From NCBI GenBank assembly GCA_022835495.1, contig BQOK01000001.1, forward strand, positions 434,001 to 498,000: a stretch of DNA of 64,000 bases. Direction: 5' to 3'. The stretch comes from Oscillospiraceae bacterium (lineage in GTDB: Bacteria; Bacillota; Clostridia; Oscillospirales; Ruminococcaceae). A program made the translations under genes and the position numbers. This document shows, piece by piece, positions 25,217 to 33,434 of the stretch (positions are counted from its first letter, which is position 1; each line of letters starts with the position of its first letter). Under the pieces are notes generated by a model. It had not been told where the DNA came from, did no database searches, and saw only the letters and a program-made list of their open reading frames with translations.

Positions 25217-26563
25217 TCAGGCCCCCACGGGGTCGAGCAGCAAAGAAAGGTCGGCATCGCCGCTTGCGCGCCCGGGGTCGAGATCGGGAAGGATGCGCAG
25301 AAAGGCCTCCACCACCCGGGGATCAAGCTGGCTGCCGGATACCTCCCGCAGAACGGCCTCGGCCTGTTCCCGGCTCATGGCGCTGCGGTAGGGCCGGTCG
25401 GAGGTCATGGCGTCGTAGCAGTCGGCCACCGCCAGAATGGCGGGGCACAGGGGCAATTCGCCCGGGGCAGGGCCCTCTTCGGGGTAGCCGCCGCCGTCGA
25501 ACCGGTGGTGATGGTACAGCACCCCGTCGGTCACGGTGGAGGGCAGGTGGATGCTGTCGATAATGCGCCGGCCCACCTCTGGGTGGCGCTTGACCTGGTC
25601 GTACTCGGCGCTGGTCAAAGCGCCGGGCTTGCGCAGCACCGCGTCGTCGATGCCGATCTTGCCCACATCGTGCAGCAGGGCGGCCACCTTGATCTGGTAC
25701 ACCGTGCCGCCGGGCAGGCGCAGGGCGCGGGCGATCTGCTCGCTGTAATAGGCGACCCGCCGTGAGTGGCCACGGGTGTAGGGGTCCTTGGCCTCGATGG
25801 CCTCGGACAGGCAGGCCACCGTGCGGATGTGGAGCGAGCGGCTGTCGAGATACAATTTGAAGGAATAGCGGGCCAGCAGCAACGGCGCCATGAACAGCAC
25901 CAGCAGCAGCACCCCGCTGCGCCGCTGCAGCACCAGGCTCACCAGAAGGCCCAGGGGGATCGTGCAGACCACGTTGGGCAGGATGCCCGCCAGGTTCTGG
26001 CGCAGCAGGCCACCGAAGGCCCCGCCGCCCCCCACCTGATAGTACAGGATGAAAAATACCAGGTTGGCGAAAATGGCCGTGCAGGCAAACACGCCCGCCG
26101 CCGCCATCGCCTGCCAGCTCAGGCCGCCGGTATAGCCGGTGAGGCGTGCAGTGAGCCGGAACGCAAGCCCGCCCAGCCAGATGGAAAACAGGATGTTGCC
26201 GATGTTGAACAGCTCCTTGCGGGGGGCGTGCAGCAGGGGCCAATAATAACGGCGGGTTTTGGGGTCCTGCAAAACGGTGGCAAGGCAGCACAGCGCATAC
26301 AGCACCACCGTGACCTCCGGCCCGAAAGAGAGCATGCAGGCCACCACCGGCACAAAGCTGATGTCCATGGTCTTGCCCTGGGCGATGTAAATGGGCAGGT
26401 CCCGGGCCAGCACGCACAGCACGGCCAGGGTCAGCGCCTCCAGCCAGGGAAAGCCCGCAGGCGGGGCAAGATACAGGCGCAGGGCGCACAGTGCCAGCGC
26501 GGCGCCGCCGCACAGCGCCAGCGCCGCGATATAAAAGGTTTGCCGCCGATGATCCTGACTCAT
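25217..26563 (-). CDS. membrane HD-GYP phosphodiesterase
   Basis: 448 residues. The N-terminal 225 residues contain six or more hydrophobic segments (MASE-like sensor). The HD-GYP domain follows: HDVGKIGIDDAVLRKPGAL, HPEVGRRIID and YHHHRFDGGGYPEEG, then AILAVADCYDAMTSDRPYR. Such domains hydrolyse cyclic di-GMP; the usual HHE is HHH here. The ATG has AAAGGAGG upstream. Its likely opposing enzyme in this window is the diguanylate cyclase at 40 kb. Confidence 0.88.
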   Translation of the reverse strand: MSQDHRRQTFYIAALALCGGAALALCALRLYLAPPAGFPWLEALTLAVLCVLARDLPIYIAQGKTMDISFVPVVACMLSFGPEVTVVLYALCCLATVLQDPKTRRYYWPLLHAPRKELFNIGNILFSIWLGGLAFRLTARLTGYTGGLSWQAMAAAGVFACTAIFANLVFFILYYQVGGGGAFGGLLRQNLAGILPNVVCTIPLGLLVSLVLQRRSGVLLLVLFMAPLLLARYSFKLYLDSRSLHIRTVACLSEAIEAKDPYTRGHSRRVAYYSEQIARALRLPGGTVYQIKVAALLHDVGKIGIDDAVLRKPGALTSAEYDQVKRHPEVGRRIIDSIHLPSTVTDGVLYHHHRFDGGGYPEEGPAPGELPLCPAILAVADCYDAMTSDRPYRSAMSREQAEAVLREVSGSQLDPRVVEAFLRILPDLDPGRASGDADLSLLLDPVGA

Positions 26564-26587
26564 GGCCCTGCCTCCTTTGCAGAAAAG

Positions 26588-26646
26588 GCGCGCGGCATGC
26601 CGCGCGGGGTATGGTGTGCCGGCCGCCCCGGGGAAGGGGCGGCCGG
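26588..26646 (-). other. two strong hairpins in the HD-GYP leader
   Basis: An 11-bp stem (26619-26629 with 26636-26646) and a palindrome GCGCGGCATGCCGCGC (26590-26605), which on the minus strand is followed by CCTTTTCTG. They lie between the tiny peptide gene and the HD-GYP ribosome site and could attenuate its expression. Confidence 0.5.
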
Positions 26647-26701
26647 AAAAGGCTTTAAAAACAGGCCCGGCGGAACTTGCCGGTCAAAGCCGATGGGTCG
26701 A

Positions 26702-26779
26702 TCAGCGCACGTTAAAGAAAGCGCCGCTGGCCAGCAGCATGGCAGCCAGGGACGACAGCGCGAACAGAACGCGTTTCAT
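26702..26779 (-). CDS. 25-residue hydrophobic peptide
   Basis: The ATG at 26779 encodes MKRVLFALSSLAAMLLASGA plus five residues ending FFNVR, then TGA. A basic start and a hydrophobic core resemble a signal-like peptide or the N-terminal half of AgrD-type autoinducer precursors, but no cysteine or charged tail follows. An AGGGGG element upstream sits inside an inverted repeat. Too short for standard annotation; coding status is uncertain. Confidence 0.4.
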   Translation of the reverse strand: MKRVLFALSSLAAMLLASGAFFNVR

Positions 26780-26784
26780 CTTGT

Positions 26785-26840
26785 GATATAGCCCCCTTTT
26801 CAGGAACTCTGCCCCTTCGCTGGGGTGGGCAGGCTATATC
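26785..26840 (-). promoter_or_regulatory. structured leader of the tiny peptide gene
   Basis: GATATAGCC (26785-26793) and GGCTATATC (26832-26840) are perfect 9-bp inverted arms enclosing a second hairpin, TGCCC...GGGCA (26811-26831). On the minus strand the presumed ribosome site AGGGGG is next to the closing stem, so folding could mask it. No known riboswitch class was recognised. Confidence 0.45.
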
Positions 26841-26884
26841 CGCTCCGCTTGTGCCGGGCCTGTTTCAGTGAGAGTAGCGCCCCT

Positions 26885-27547
26885 TCAGCCGGGGCCGGGC
26901 CGCCCCGTGGGCTGGGGCAAAAACGAGAGCTGGCGGTTCACCGCGTCCAGCACGCTGCGCACCACCGCGGCGTCGGCATCCGGCTGGGTGTAGGCGCTGC
27001 CCAGAAGGTCCTTGCCGCCGGTGAGCGAGAGCACCTGCGCCACCGTGACGCCCTTGCCGGAAAGCTCGGCGCAGTCCACCGCGCGCAGCTCGTAGCGGGC
27101 GGCCTCGCCGGTGAAGGCGTGCACCGCTTCCAGGGTGGCCTGCGCGATGCACTGCCGGCGGGAAAAGGGTAGGGTGCTTCCGCGCGCCCGGCCGGTGCGG
27201 CACTGCCCGAAGCCTGCCAGGGTCACGCCCGCCTCCAGGGCGCGGCCCTGGGTGTGCACCTCCATGCCGAAAAAGGCCAGGCGCATCCCGACGGCGGGGG
27301 CGAGCGCCGGGTGCAGCTGGGCCACGCTGATGATCTTGTGGTCCACCTCGACCCCAAACCCGGCGCACAGGGCGGACTGTACGTCCCGCGCCACGGCCTT
27401 GGCATTCTTGCCGGCCCGGGCCAGCACGTGCACCTCGGCGGGCGAGCCGTCCGGCGCAAACACCACGTGAGCCGTTTCCACCGATTCCAGCCGGCACAGC
27501 AGCTGCTGCCAGCGGGCGGCCTGTTCCAGGGCCTGTTCTGTTTCCAT
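26885..27547 (-). CDS. conserved hypothetical protein
   Basis: 220 residues, soluble. An N-terminal region (AHVVFAPDGSPAEVHVLARAG then DVQSALCAGFGVEVDHKIIS) resembles a domain recurring in Clostridia hypothetical proteins, in which a beta-rich part measures DG-x-EVHVL and a helix carries DVQS. The second half repeats a similar fold (RQCIAQATLEAVHAFTG). I do not recognise a function. The ATG has AAGGAGG 9 nt upstream and a near-consensus promoter lies at 27625-27653. Monocistronic. Confidence 0.65.
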   Translation of the reverse strand: METEQALEQAARWQQLLCRLESVETAHVVFAPDGSPAEVHVLARAGKNAKAVARDVQSALCAGFGVEVDHKIISVAQLHPALAPAVGMRLAFFGMEVHTQGRALEAGVTLAGFGQCRTGRARGSTLPFSRRQCIAQATLEAVHAFTGEAARYELRAVDCAELSGKGVTVAQVLSLTGGKDLLGSAYTQPDADAAVVRSVLDAVNRQLSFLPQPTGRPGPG

Positions 27548-27624
27548 GCCGCGGCCTCCTTACTGTTTAAATAGTAGGAAAAAGGAACGAAAAACCGTTA
27601 AAAACCACCAAAAACTTACGTTTC

Positions 27625-27653
27625 ATTATACCGTATGCCCAAAGGGCGGTCAA
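27625..27653 (-). promoter_or_regulatory. promoter of the hypothetical gene
   Basis: Minus strand TTGACC (27653-27648), 17-bp spacer, TATAAT (27630-27625). Confidence 0.75.
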
Positions 27654-27744
27654 GGAAAAAACAGGAAAGCCGCAAGACGGTAAATGCTGGAAAAGCATGG
27701 AAGCAGGTTTTGTGCGCCCCACCCGTGTCCGGCCTTGCAGGATG

Positions 27745-27753
27745 TGCTATAAT
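27745..27753 (+). promoter_or_regulatory. extended -10 promoter of the flavin-binding protein
   Basis: TGCTATAAT at 27745-27753, 84 nt before the start codon, followed by a hairpin (CCACCCCGGGGG / CCCGGGGGTGG-like, about 27765-27795). The -35 is weak. Confidence 0.5.
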
Positions 27754-27836
27754 ACCGTTAAAAGGCCACCCCGGGGGCACAAAGCCGGGGGTGGGGCTCC
27801 GTGCCCCGGCGGCAACACAGAAAGGCGGGAATAGGA

Positions 27837-28325
27837 ATGCGCGATCTGCGCCGGATGGATCGAAAATTGAGCGATGAAGACGCCCTGCGGGTGCTGCGGG
27901 AGAGCGAGTACGGCTTTCTTGCCACCGTGAACGGGGACGGCAGCCCCTATGCGGTGCCCATGGCGGGGGCACTGGAAGGGGACGATACCCTGTATTTCCA
28001 CTGCGCCCGGGCCGGGCAGAAGCTGGAAAACCTTGCGCGGGAGCCGCGGGCCTGTTATACCTGCGTGCTGTATGCAAAGAACCAACCCGCCGAGTTCACG
28101 CAGGTGTATGCCAGCTGCGTGGCCGAGGGAAGGGTGCGCCTTGTGACCGATGAGGCCGAGCGCCAGCGGGCGATGCAGCGGATCATGGAAAAATATTCGG
28201 CCGAATACATTGGTACCCCCGGCTACCACAAAACGATGAAGGGCATGCCGGCGGTTGTGATCCTGGCGCTGGAGATCGAGGCCCTGCAGGGCAAGGGCAA
28301 CCGGGGCCGGCTGACGGAGGGATGA
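27837..28325 (+). CDS. pyridoxamine 5'-phosphate oxidase-like flavin protein (NimA type)
   Basis: 162 residues with the split beta-barrel FMN-binding fold. RESEYGFLATVNGDGSPYAVPM and LYFHCARAGQKLENL are the usual first and second conserved blocks. Members include nitroimidazole-resistance-type reductases and antioxidant FMN or heme proteins; the substrate is not predictable. The start at 27837 has GGAATAGGA. It ends 3 bp before the pseudouridine synthase start, so the two are co-transcribed. Confidence 0.85.
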   Translation: MRDLRRMDRKLSDEDALRVLRESEYGFLATVNGDGSPYAVPMAGALEGDDTLYFHCARAGQKLENLAREPRACYTCVLYAKNQPAEFTQVYASCVAEGRVRLVTDEAERQRAMQRIMEKYSAEYIGTPGYHKTMKGMPAVVILALEIEALQGKGNRGRLTEG

Positions 28326-28328
28326 AGC

Positions 28329-29063
28329 GTGCGGCTGGATAAATACCTGGCGGGCGCCATGCAGATCTCCCGCAGCGCTGTCCGCGCCCTGGTGGCGCGG
28401 GGGGCGGTGACGGTGGATGGGGCGGTGTGCAGAAAGGCCGATATGCCCCTGGCGGGCGGCGAGGCCGTGTGCGCCGATGGCAAGCCGCTGGACCGGGAGG
28501 AATATGTATATATCATGCTGCACAAGCCCCAGGGGGTCGTGAGCGCCAGCACCGACGGCCGGGACGTGACCGTGGTGGACCTTTTGGAGGGGGCTTACCC
28601 CCGGCGGAAGCTGTTCCCCGCCGGCAGGCTGGACAAGACCAGCACCGGCTTTGTGCTGCTGACCGACGACGGGGCCTTTGCCCACGATATTTTGAGCCCC
28701 CGCCGCCATGTGCCCAAGACCTACCGGGTGCGGCTGGATACCCCCGCCACGCCCGAAATGGCGCGCGCCTTTGAGGCGGGGGTGGTTTTGGCCGACGGCC
28801 AGGCCATGCGCCCGGCGGGGCTTTTGCCGGACCAGGCCGATCCCTTTTGGGCCACGGTGGAGCTGCGCCAGGGGGTATACCACCAGATCAAGCGGATGTT
28901 CGGCGTGCTGGGCGCGGGGGTGAACGCGCTGCACCGCACCGCCATTGGCGGGGTAGAGCTGGACCCCGCCCTTGCGCCCGGCCGGTGGCGGCCGCTCACC
29001 CCGCAGGAACTGGAGCGGCTGAGAGCCGCCGCGCAGCCCCGCAGCAAAAAGAAAAATTTGTAA
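28329..29063 (+). CDS. rsuA: RsuA-type rRNA pseudouridine synthase
   Basis: 244 residues from a GTG start with ACGGAGGG 7 nt upstream. An S4 RNA-binding domain fills residues 1-60 (RLDKYLAGAMQISRSAVRAL). The catalytic motif AGRLDKTSTGFVLLTDDG carries the nucleophilic Asp. Family members modify 16S or 23S rRNA; RsuA (16S U516) is the closest pattern but RluB/RluE cannot be excluded. Confidence 0.88.
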   Translation: MRLDKYLAGAMQISRSAVRALVARGAVTVDGAVCRKADMPLAGGEAVCADGKPLDREEYVYIMLHKPQGVVSASTDGRDVTVVDLLEGAYPRRKLFPAGRLDKTSTGFVLLTDDGAFAHDILSPRRHVPKTYRVRLDTPATPEMARAFEAGVVLADGQAMRPAGLLPDQADPFWATVELRQGVYHQIKRMFGVLGAGVNALHRTAIGGVELDPALAPGRWRPLTPQELERLRAAAQPRSKKKNL

Positions 29064-29197
29064 GAGGCGCCGATTTCAAACTTTTTTCAAAGAACCAACA
29101 CATTTGTACGATAAGGTAAAAAGGTAGCATTTTGCGCCCTTTTTCCCGGTAAACTCAAAAATACACAATAAATGGCATATTTTTTTGTTGAAATATG

Positions 29198-29226
29198 TTG
29201 CAAAAGTAAATTCCATTGTGTAATAT
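29198..29226 (+). promoter_or_regulatory. promoter of the CdaR-type regulator
   Basis: TTGCAA (29198-29203), 17-bp spacer, TAATAT (29221-29226), in an AT-rich 250-bp gap that holds no other gene. Confidence 0.7.
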
Positions 29227-29310
29227 ATACACAGAGACTGTTTGGAATTGTTCAAAATCACAAACAACACTGTGGAAAACAGCATTGGCTGGAAAAGGGG
29301 AGCGAATCAA

Positions 29311-30393
29311 ATGGCGAACAGAGTGTTTCAGGGTGTCATTTACCAGATGAAGGACGCCATCGGGCGCGGCGTGGGCGTGGTGGATGAGACCGGCACCGTC
29401 ATCTCCTGCTCGGACCTGAATATGATCGGGGAAGTGCGGGACGGCTTTGTGGCCGAGCGGTTAACGGGTGACAGCTTTGTGAAGGACGGCTGCAGCTACC
29501 ACCAGTTCAGCTCCAACAAGCACAACGATTACGCGGTGTATGTGGAGGGCGCGGACGAAGCCGCCGCCCAGTTTGCCAGCCTGCTGGCCATCAGCCTGCA
29601 GAGCATCAAGCAGTACCACGACGAGAAGTTCGACAAGGCGAATTTCATTAAAAACGTGGTGCTGGACAACATCCTGCCCGGCGATATCTACGCCAAGGCG
29701 CGGGAGCTGCACTTTGCCACCGACGTATCCCGGGTGGTGGTGCTGATCCGGGTGACCTCCGGGGCGGATATTTCGGCTTACGACGTGGTGAGCGGCCTGT
29801 TCCCGGATAAGCAGAAGGATTTTGTATTCAATATCAGCGAGACCGACACCGTGCTGGTAAAGGAGATCAAGCGGGGAATTGACCAGCGTGACATTGAAAA
29901 GCTGGCCTCCAGCATTGTGGACACCCTTTCCGGCGAGCATTATATCAAGGCTGTGGTGGGCATCGGTACCCCCATCGGCAATGTGAAGGATCTGGCCACC
30001 AGCTTTAAAGAGGCCCAGATCGCCATGGAAGTGGGCAAGGTGTTCGATACCGAGCAGGCCATCATCAGCTACGACAACCTGGGCATCGCCCGGCTGATTT
30101 ACCAGCTGCCCACCACCCTGTGTGAGATGTTCCTGAAAGAGGTGTTCAAGCAGGGCAGCATCGAGAGCCTGGACGCGGAAACGCTGTTCACCATCCAGCG
30201 CTTCTTTGAGAACAACCTGAACGTGAGCGAAACCAGCCGCGGGCTGTTCGTGCACCGCAATACCCTGGTGTACCGGCTGGAAAAGATCAAAAAGCTCACC
30301 GGGCTGGATCTGCGCGAGTTCGATGACGCCATTGTGTTCAAGGTGGCCCTGATGGTGAAGAAGTACCTGAATGCCAACCCTGCCAAATATTGA
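29311..30393 (+). CDS. CdaR/PucR-family transcriptional regulator
   Basis: 360 residues. The C-terminal 60 residues (SRGLFVHRNTLVYRLEKIKK followed by LTGLDLREFDDAIVFKVAL) are the PucR-type helix-turn-helix. The middle part fits the GGDEF-like CdaR sensor fold, and the N-terminus (VFQGVIYQMKDAIGRGVGVV) fits a putative sugar-diacid recognition domain. Likely an activator of a carbon-source operon, target unknown. Start ATG with AAAGGGGAG. A strong terminator follows. Confidence 0.85.
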   Translation: MANRVFQGVIYQMKDAIGRGVGVVDETGTVISCSDLNMIGEVRDGFVAERLTGDSFVKDGCSYHQFSSNKHNDYAVYVEGADEAAAQFASLLAISLQSIKQYHDEKFDKANFIKNVVLDNILPGDIYAKARELHFATDVSRVVVLIRVTSGADISAYDVVSGLFPDKQKDFVFNISETDTVLVKEIKRGIDQRDIEKLASSIVDTLSGEHYIKAVVGIGTPIGNVKDLATSFKEAQIAMEVGKVFDTEQAIISYDNLGIARLIYQLPTTLCEMFLKEVFKQGSIESLDAETLFTIQRFFENNLNVSETSRGLFVHRNTLVYRLEKIKKLTGLDLREFDDAIVFKVALMVKKYLNANPAKY

Positions 30394-30419
30394 GCCCGTT
30401 CCCGTACAGTGCTTTTCAG

Positions 30420-30455
30420 ATGGGCCGGCCGCGCGGCGCGGCCGCCCATTTTTTA
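30420..30455 (+). terminator. terminator of the CdaR-type gene
   Basis: ATGGGCCGGCCGCG, CGG loop, CGCGGCCGCCCAT, then TTTTTT. Confidence 0.85.
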
Positions 30456-30491
30456 TGAGACAGGATACCTGGAGGCGGTGAGGAGCCAGTT

Positions 30492-31175
30492 ATGATCGTT
30501 TTTGAACATGTGAGCAAAATTTACCCCGGCGGGAACACGGCCCTGAAGGACGTGAGCCTGCACATCCACAAAGGGGAATTTGCATTCGTGCTGGGGCATT
30601 CGGGCGCGGGCAAATCCACCTTTTTAAAATTGATCCTGCGGGAGGAAAAGGCCACCAGCGGCCGCATTTTTATCGGCGGCAAGGAGCTTTCCAAGATCAA
30701 AGAGCGCGAAGTGCCCTATCTGCGCCGCAACATGGGCGTGGTATTCCAGGACTTTCGGCTGATCCCCACCATGACCGCCTACGAAAATGTGGCGTTTGCC
30801 ATGCGGGTGACCAACATCGCCGAAAAAAAGATCGCCAGCCGGGTGCCCTATGTGTTCAGCCTGGTGGGGCTGGCGGAAAAGATGGGAAAATACCCGGACG
30901 AGCTTTCAGGCGGGGAGCAGCAGCGGGTGGCCCTGGCCCGGGCGCTGGTGCACAGCCCCCAACTCATCATTGCGGACGAGCCCACCGGCAACATTGACCC
31001 GGAGCTGAGCCTGGAAATGATGGAGCTGCTCACCGCCATCAACTCGGTGGGCATCACGGTGGTGGTGGTAACCCACGAGCACGATCTGGCAAAGCGCTTT
31101 AACAAGCGGGTCATCACCATTGACCACGGCAATGTGGTGGACGACTCGGCCAGTGTGGGGGAGGTGCTGCTGTGA
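30492..31175 (+). CDS. ftsE: cell-division ATP-binding protein FtsE
   Basis: 227 residues. ABC ATPase with Walker A GHSGAGKST, signature LSGGEQQR, Walker B LIIADEPTGN and the H-loop VVTHEHDL. With FtsX it forms a membrane complex that gates peptidoglycan hydrolases. The next gene overlaps by 4 nt, and an M23 endopeptidase and a Ctp protease follow, the standard order for this module in Firmicutes. Confidence 0.96.
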   Translation: MIVFEHVSKIYPGGNTALKDVSLHIHKGEFAFVLGHSGAGKSTFLKLILREEKATSGRIFIGGKELSKIKEREVPYLRRNMGVVFQDFRLIPTMTAYENVAFAMRVTNIAEKKIASRVPYVFSLVGLAEKMGKYPDELSGGEQQRVALARALVHSPQLIIADEPTGNIDPELSLEMMELLTAINSVGITVVVVTHEHDLAKRFNKRVITIDHGNVVDDSASVGEVLL

Positions 31176-32080
31176 ACTGGTCCAGCTTTAAATATCTGGC
31201 GCGGCAGGGGCTGCAGAGCATGGTGCGCAACCGGCTCATGAGCGTGGCCAGCATCGGCGTACTTACCGTGTGCCTGATCATTACCGGCGTGGCCGCCCTG
31301 TTTACCCTGAACATCAACAGCCTGATGGATTACCTGGGCAGCCAGAACGAGGCTGTGGTGTATTTGCAGGATGATCTGTCGGACGAGGGGCTGGCGCAGG
31401 TGGACGGCGCGCTGCGCAGCATCAGCGGCCTGCGGGACGTGATCTACGTGACCAAGCAGGAGGCGCTGGACAACATGAAGGAGAGCATGGAGGACAAGGC
31501 CTACCTGTGGGACGCCTTTGAGGGCAGTGACAACCCCTTCTCGGCCACCTACCGCGTGATCCTGGACGACGTGGCCATGATGCCCGAGATCGAGCCGCAG
31601 CTCACCGCCATTCCCGGCGTGGAAGAGGTGATGGCCCCGGTGCAGATGGCCGAGCTGTTCACCAGCATCCACAAGGCCGTGACGCTGGTGAGCGTGATCC
31701 TGGTCACGGTGCTGGGCTTTGTGAGCGTTGTGGTGATCAGCAACACCATCCGGCTGACCGTGTTTGCCCGCCGCAAGGAGATTAACATTATGAAATATGT
31801 GGGCGCCACCAACGGCTTTGTGCGCCTGCCCTTCTTTGTGGAAGGGGTGGCCGCGGGCCTGATTGCGGGGGCCATTTCCAGCGCGCTGGTGCTGGGCGGC
31901 TACCAGCTGCTGGTCATGTATGCGGCGGAGCTGCCCGGTTTTTGGGGCGGGATGGCGGCCAATGTGCTGCTGCCGCTGGCAAAGCTGTGGTACAAGGTGC
32001 TGCCCGCGTTCCTGGCGTTCGGCGGGGTGATCGGCAGCGTGGGCACTGCAACGTCCATCCGCAAGTATCTCAAAGTATAA
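31172..32080 (+). CDS. ftsX: cell-division membrane protein FtsX
   Basis: 302 residues with four membrane segments: one near residue 25 (SVASIGVLTVCLIITGVAAL), then a 130-residue external domain, then three in the second half around NIMKYVGATNGFVRLPFFVEG. That extracellular domain is the part known to activate partner peptidoglycan hydrolases. It starts inside the ftsE stop. Confidence 0.95.
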   Translation: MNWSSFKYLARQGLQSMVRNRLMSVASIGVLTVCLIITGVAALFTLNINSLMDYLGSQNEAVVYLQDDLSDEGLAQVDGALRSISGLRDVIYVTKQEALDNMKESMEDKAYLWDAFEGSDNPFSATYRVILDDVAMMPEIEPQLTAIPGVEEVMAPVQMAELFTSIHKAVTLVSVILVTVLGFVSVVVISNTIRLTVFARRKEINIMKYVGATNGFVRLPFFVEGVAAGLIAGAISSALVLGGYQLLVMYAAELPGFWGGMAANVLLPLAKLWYKVLPAFLAFGGVIGSVGTATSIRKYLKV

Positions 32081-32121
32081 AACGCTTTTTCAGAATAAAG
32101 GGAGGCCGAAAGGAAAACACC

Positions 32122-33276
32122 ATGCTGTCATTCCGCGTTTCCATCCGGCGCGCAGGGTGCGCCCTGCTGGCCGCCGTTTTTTTGGGGTTCTGCGCCGCAC
32201 CCGGCGTGGGAGCCGAAACCCTGCAGGAAAAAAGCGCGCGGCTTAAGCAGGAATACGAGCAGGCGCAAAAAGAGCTGGACGCCATCAACAACAACAAAAA
32301 GAAGGCGCAGCAGCAAAAGCAGGTGCTGGAAAACCAGCGCAAAATCACCGAGGAGAAGATCGAGACCCTGGTGGCCATCATCAACGAACAGATCGAGGCC
32401 ATCGCCCTGAAAGAGCAGGCCATTGCAGATAAGCAGACCGAGATCGACGGCCGGTGGGAGGACTTCAAGGCCCGCATGAAGACCATGCAGATGATGCACG
32501 ACCGGGGGGCGGTGGCCATGATCGCCAGCGCCGACAGCCTGTACGACCTGCTGACCTACTCCACCACCCTGCAGCAGATCAGCGAAAAGGACAATGAGGT
32601 GCTGGAGGAGATGAGCGCCCAGAAGGCCGCGCTGGAGGAGGAAAGGCAGGCGCTGGAAACGGCCAAGGCCGAGCAGGAGGCCGCGAAGGCCGAGCTGGAC
32701 AAGACGGCAGAGCAGCTCTCCAGCAACATCCAGCAGCAGAACACGAACATCAGCAAGGCCGCCGCGGACGCCGAGGCGCAGAGCGCGGTGGTGAGCGAAA
32801 CCAAAAAGCAGTACGAGAAGGCGCAGGCAGAGTTTGACGCCTGGGTGCGGCAAAATTCCTCGAGCGGCAGCGGCGTGTGCGCCGAGGGCTTTATCTGGCC
32901 GCTGCCCGGCTACGGAGAGATCACCACCTACTTTGGCGGCACCCAGAACCTGGGCGGCTACATTACAAACGGGCACAGCGGCATCGACGTGCGCGCGCCC
33001 AAGGGCACGCCCATCCTGGCGGCCCACGACGGCGCGGTCAAGTCCACCACCGGGCACTGGACCTACGGCAACGTGGTCATGCTGGACAACGGCGACGGCG
33101 TTACCACGGTGTACGCCCACATGAGCAGCATTGCGGTGGGGGTGGGCCAGCAGGTGAGCCAGGGCGACGTGATCGGGTATGTGGGTTCCACCGGCAACTC
33201 CACCGGCAACCACCTGCACTGGGAGGTGCAGATCAACGGCGTGCGGCAGAACCCCTTAAACTATGCCAGCCCCTGA
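32122..33276 (+). CDS. EnvC/CwlO-like M23 peptidoglycan hydrolase
   Basis: 384 residues. A signal peptide ends near AAPGVGA-E. A long coiled coil spans about residues 32-250 (repeated EEK/QQK heptads), followed by a linker and a C-terminal M23/LytM domain: GHSGIDVRAPKGTPI, AHMSSIAVGVGQ and HLHWEVQ give the zinc His residues (H-x8-D, HxH). Coiled coil plus peptidase directly after ftsEX matches proteins activated by FtsEX in cell separation or elongation. Confidence 0.93.
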   Translation: MLSFRVSIRRAGCALLAAVFLGFCAAPGVGAETLQEKSARLKQEYEQAQKELDAINNNKKKAQQQKQVLENQRKITEEKIETLVAIINEQIEAIALKEQAIADKQTEIDGRWEDFKARMKTMQMMHDRGAVAMIASADSLYDLLTYSTTLQQISEKDNEVLEEMSAQKAALEEERQALETAKAEQEAAKAELDKTAEQLSSNIQQQNTNISKAAADAEAQSAVVSETKKQYEKAQAEFDAWVRQNSSSGSGVCAEGFIWPLPGYGEITTYFGGTQNLGGYITNGHSGIDVRAPKGTPILAAHDGAVKSTTGHWTYGNVVMLDNGDGVTTVYAHMSSIAVGVGQQVSQGDVIGYVGSTGNSTGNHLHWEVQINGVRQNPLNYASP

Positions 33277-33301
33277 ACGCGAAGGAGAGAAGGACGGCAC
33301 A

Positions 33302-33409
33302 ATGAAGAACGGAAAGCGCGGCGTGCGCATCGCATGCCTTGTGATCGTGGGACTTATGGTCCTAACCCTGTTCAGCGGGGTCATTGCCCAGATCGCCTAC
33401 GGCATCTGA
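33302..33409 (+). CDS. 35-residue single-span membrane protein
   Basis: ATG at 33302 with GAAGGAGAGAAGG upstream. A basic start (MKNGKRGVR) precedes one hydrophobic helix, IACLVIVGLMVLTLFSGVIA, and a short tail ending QIAYGI. It lies 25 bp after the M23 gene and 25 bp before ctp in an unbroken operon. Similar tiny single-span proteins (Prli42/DUF4044-like) occur in Firmicutes, but identity is not established. Possibly an accessory of the FtsEX or protease complex. Confidence 0.65.
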   Translation: MKNGKRGVRIACLVIVGLMVLTLFSGVIAQIAYGI

Positions 33410-33434
33410 ATTTATACCCCCGGAGGAAAAGCGT

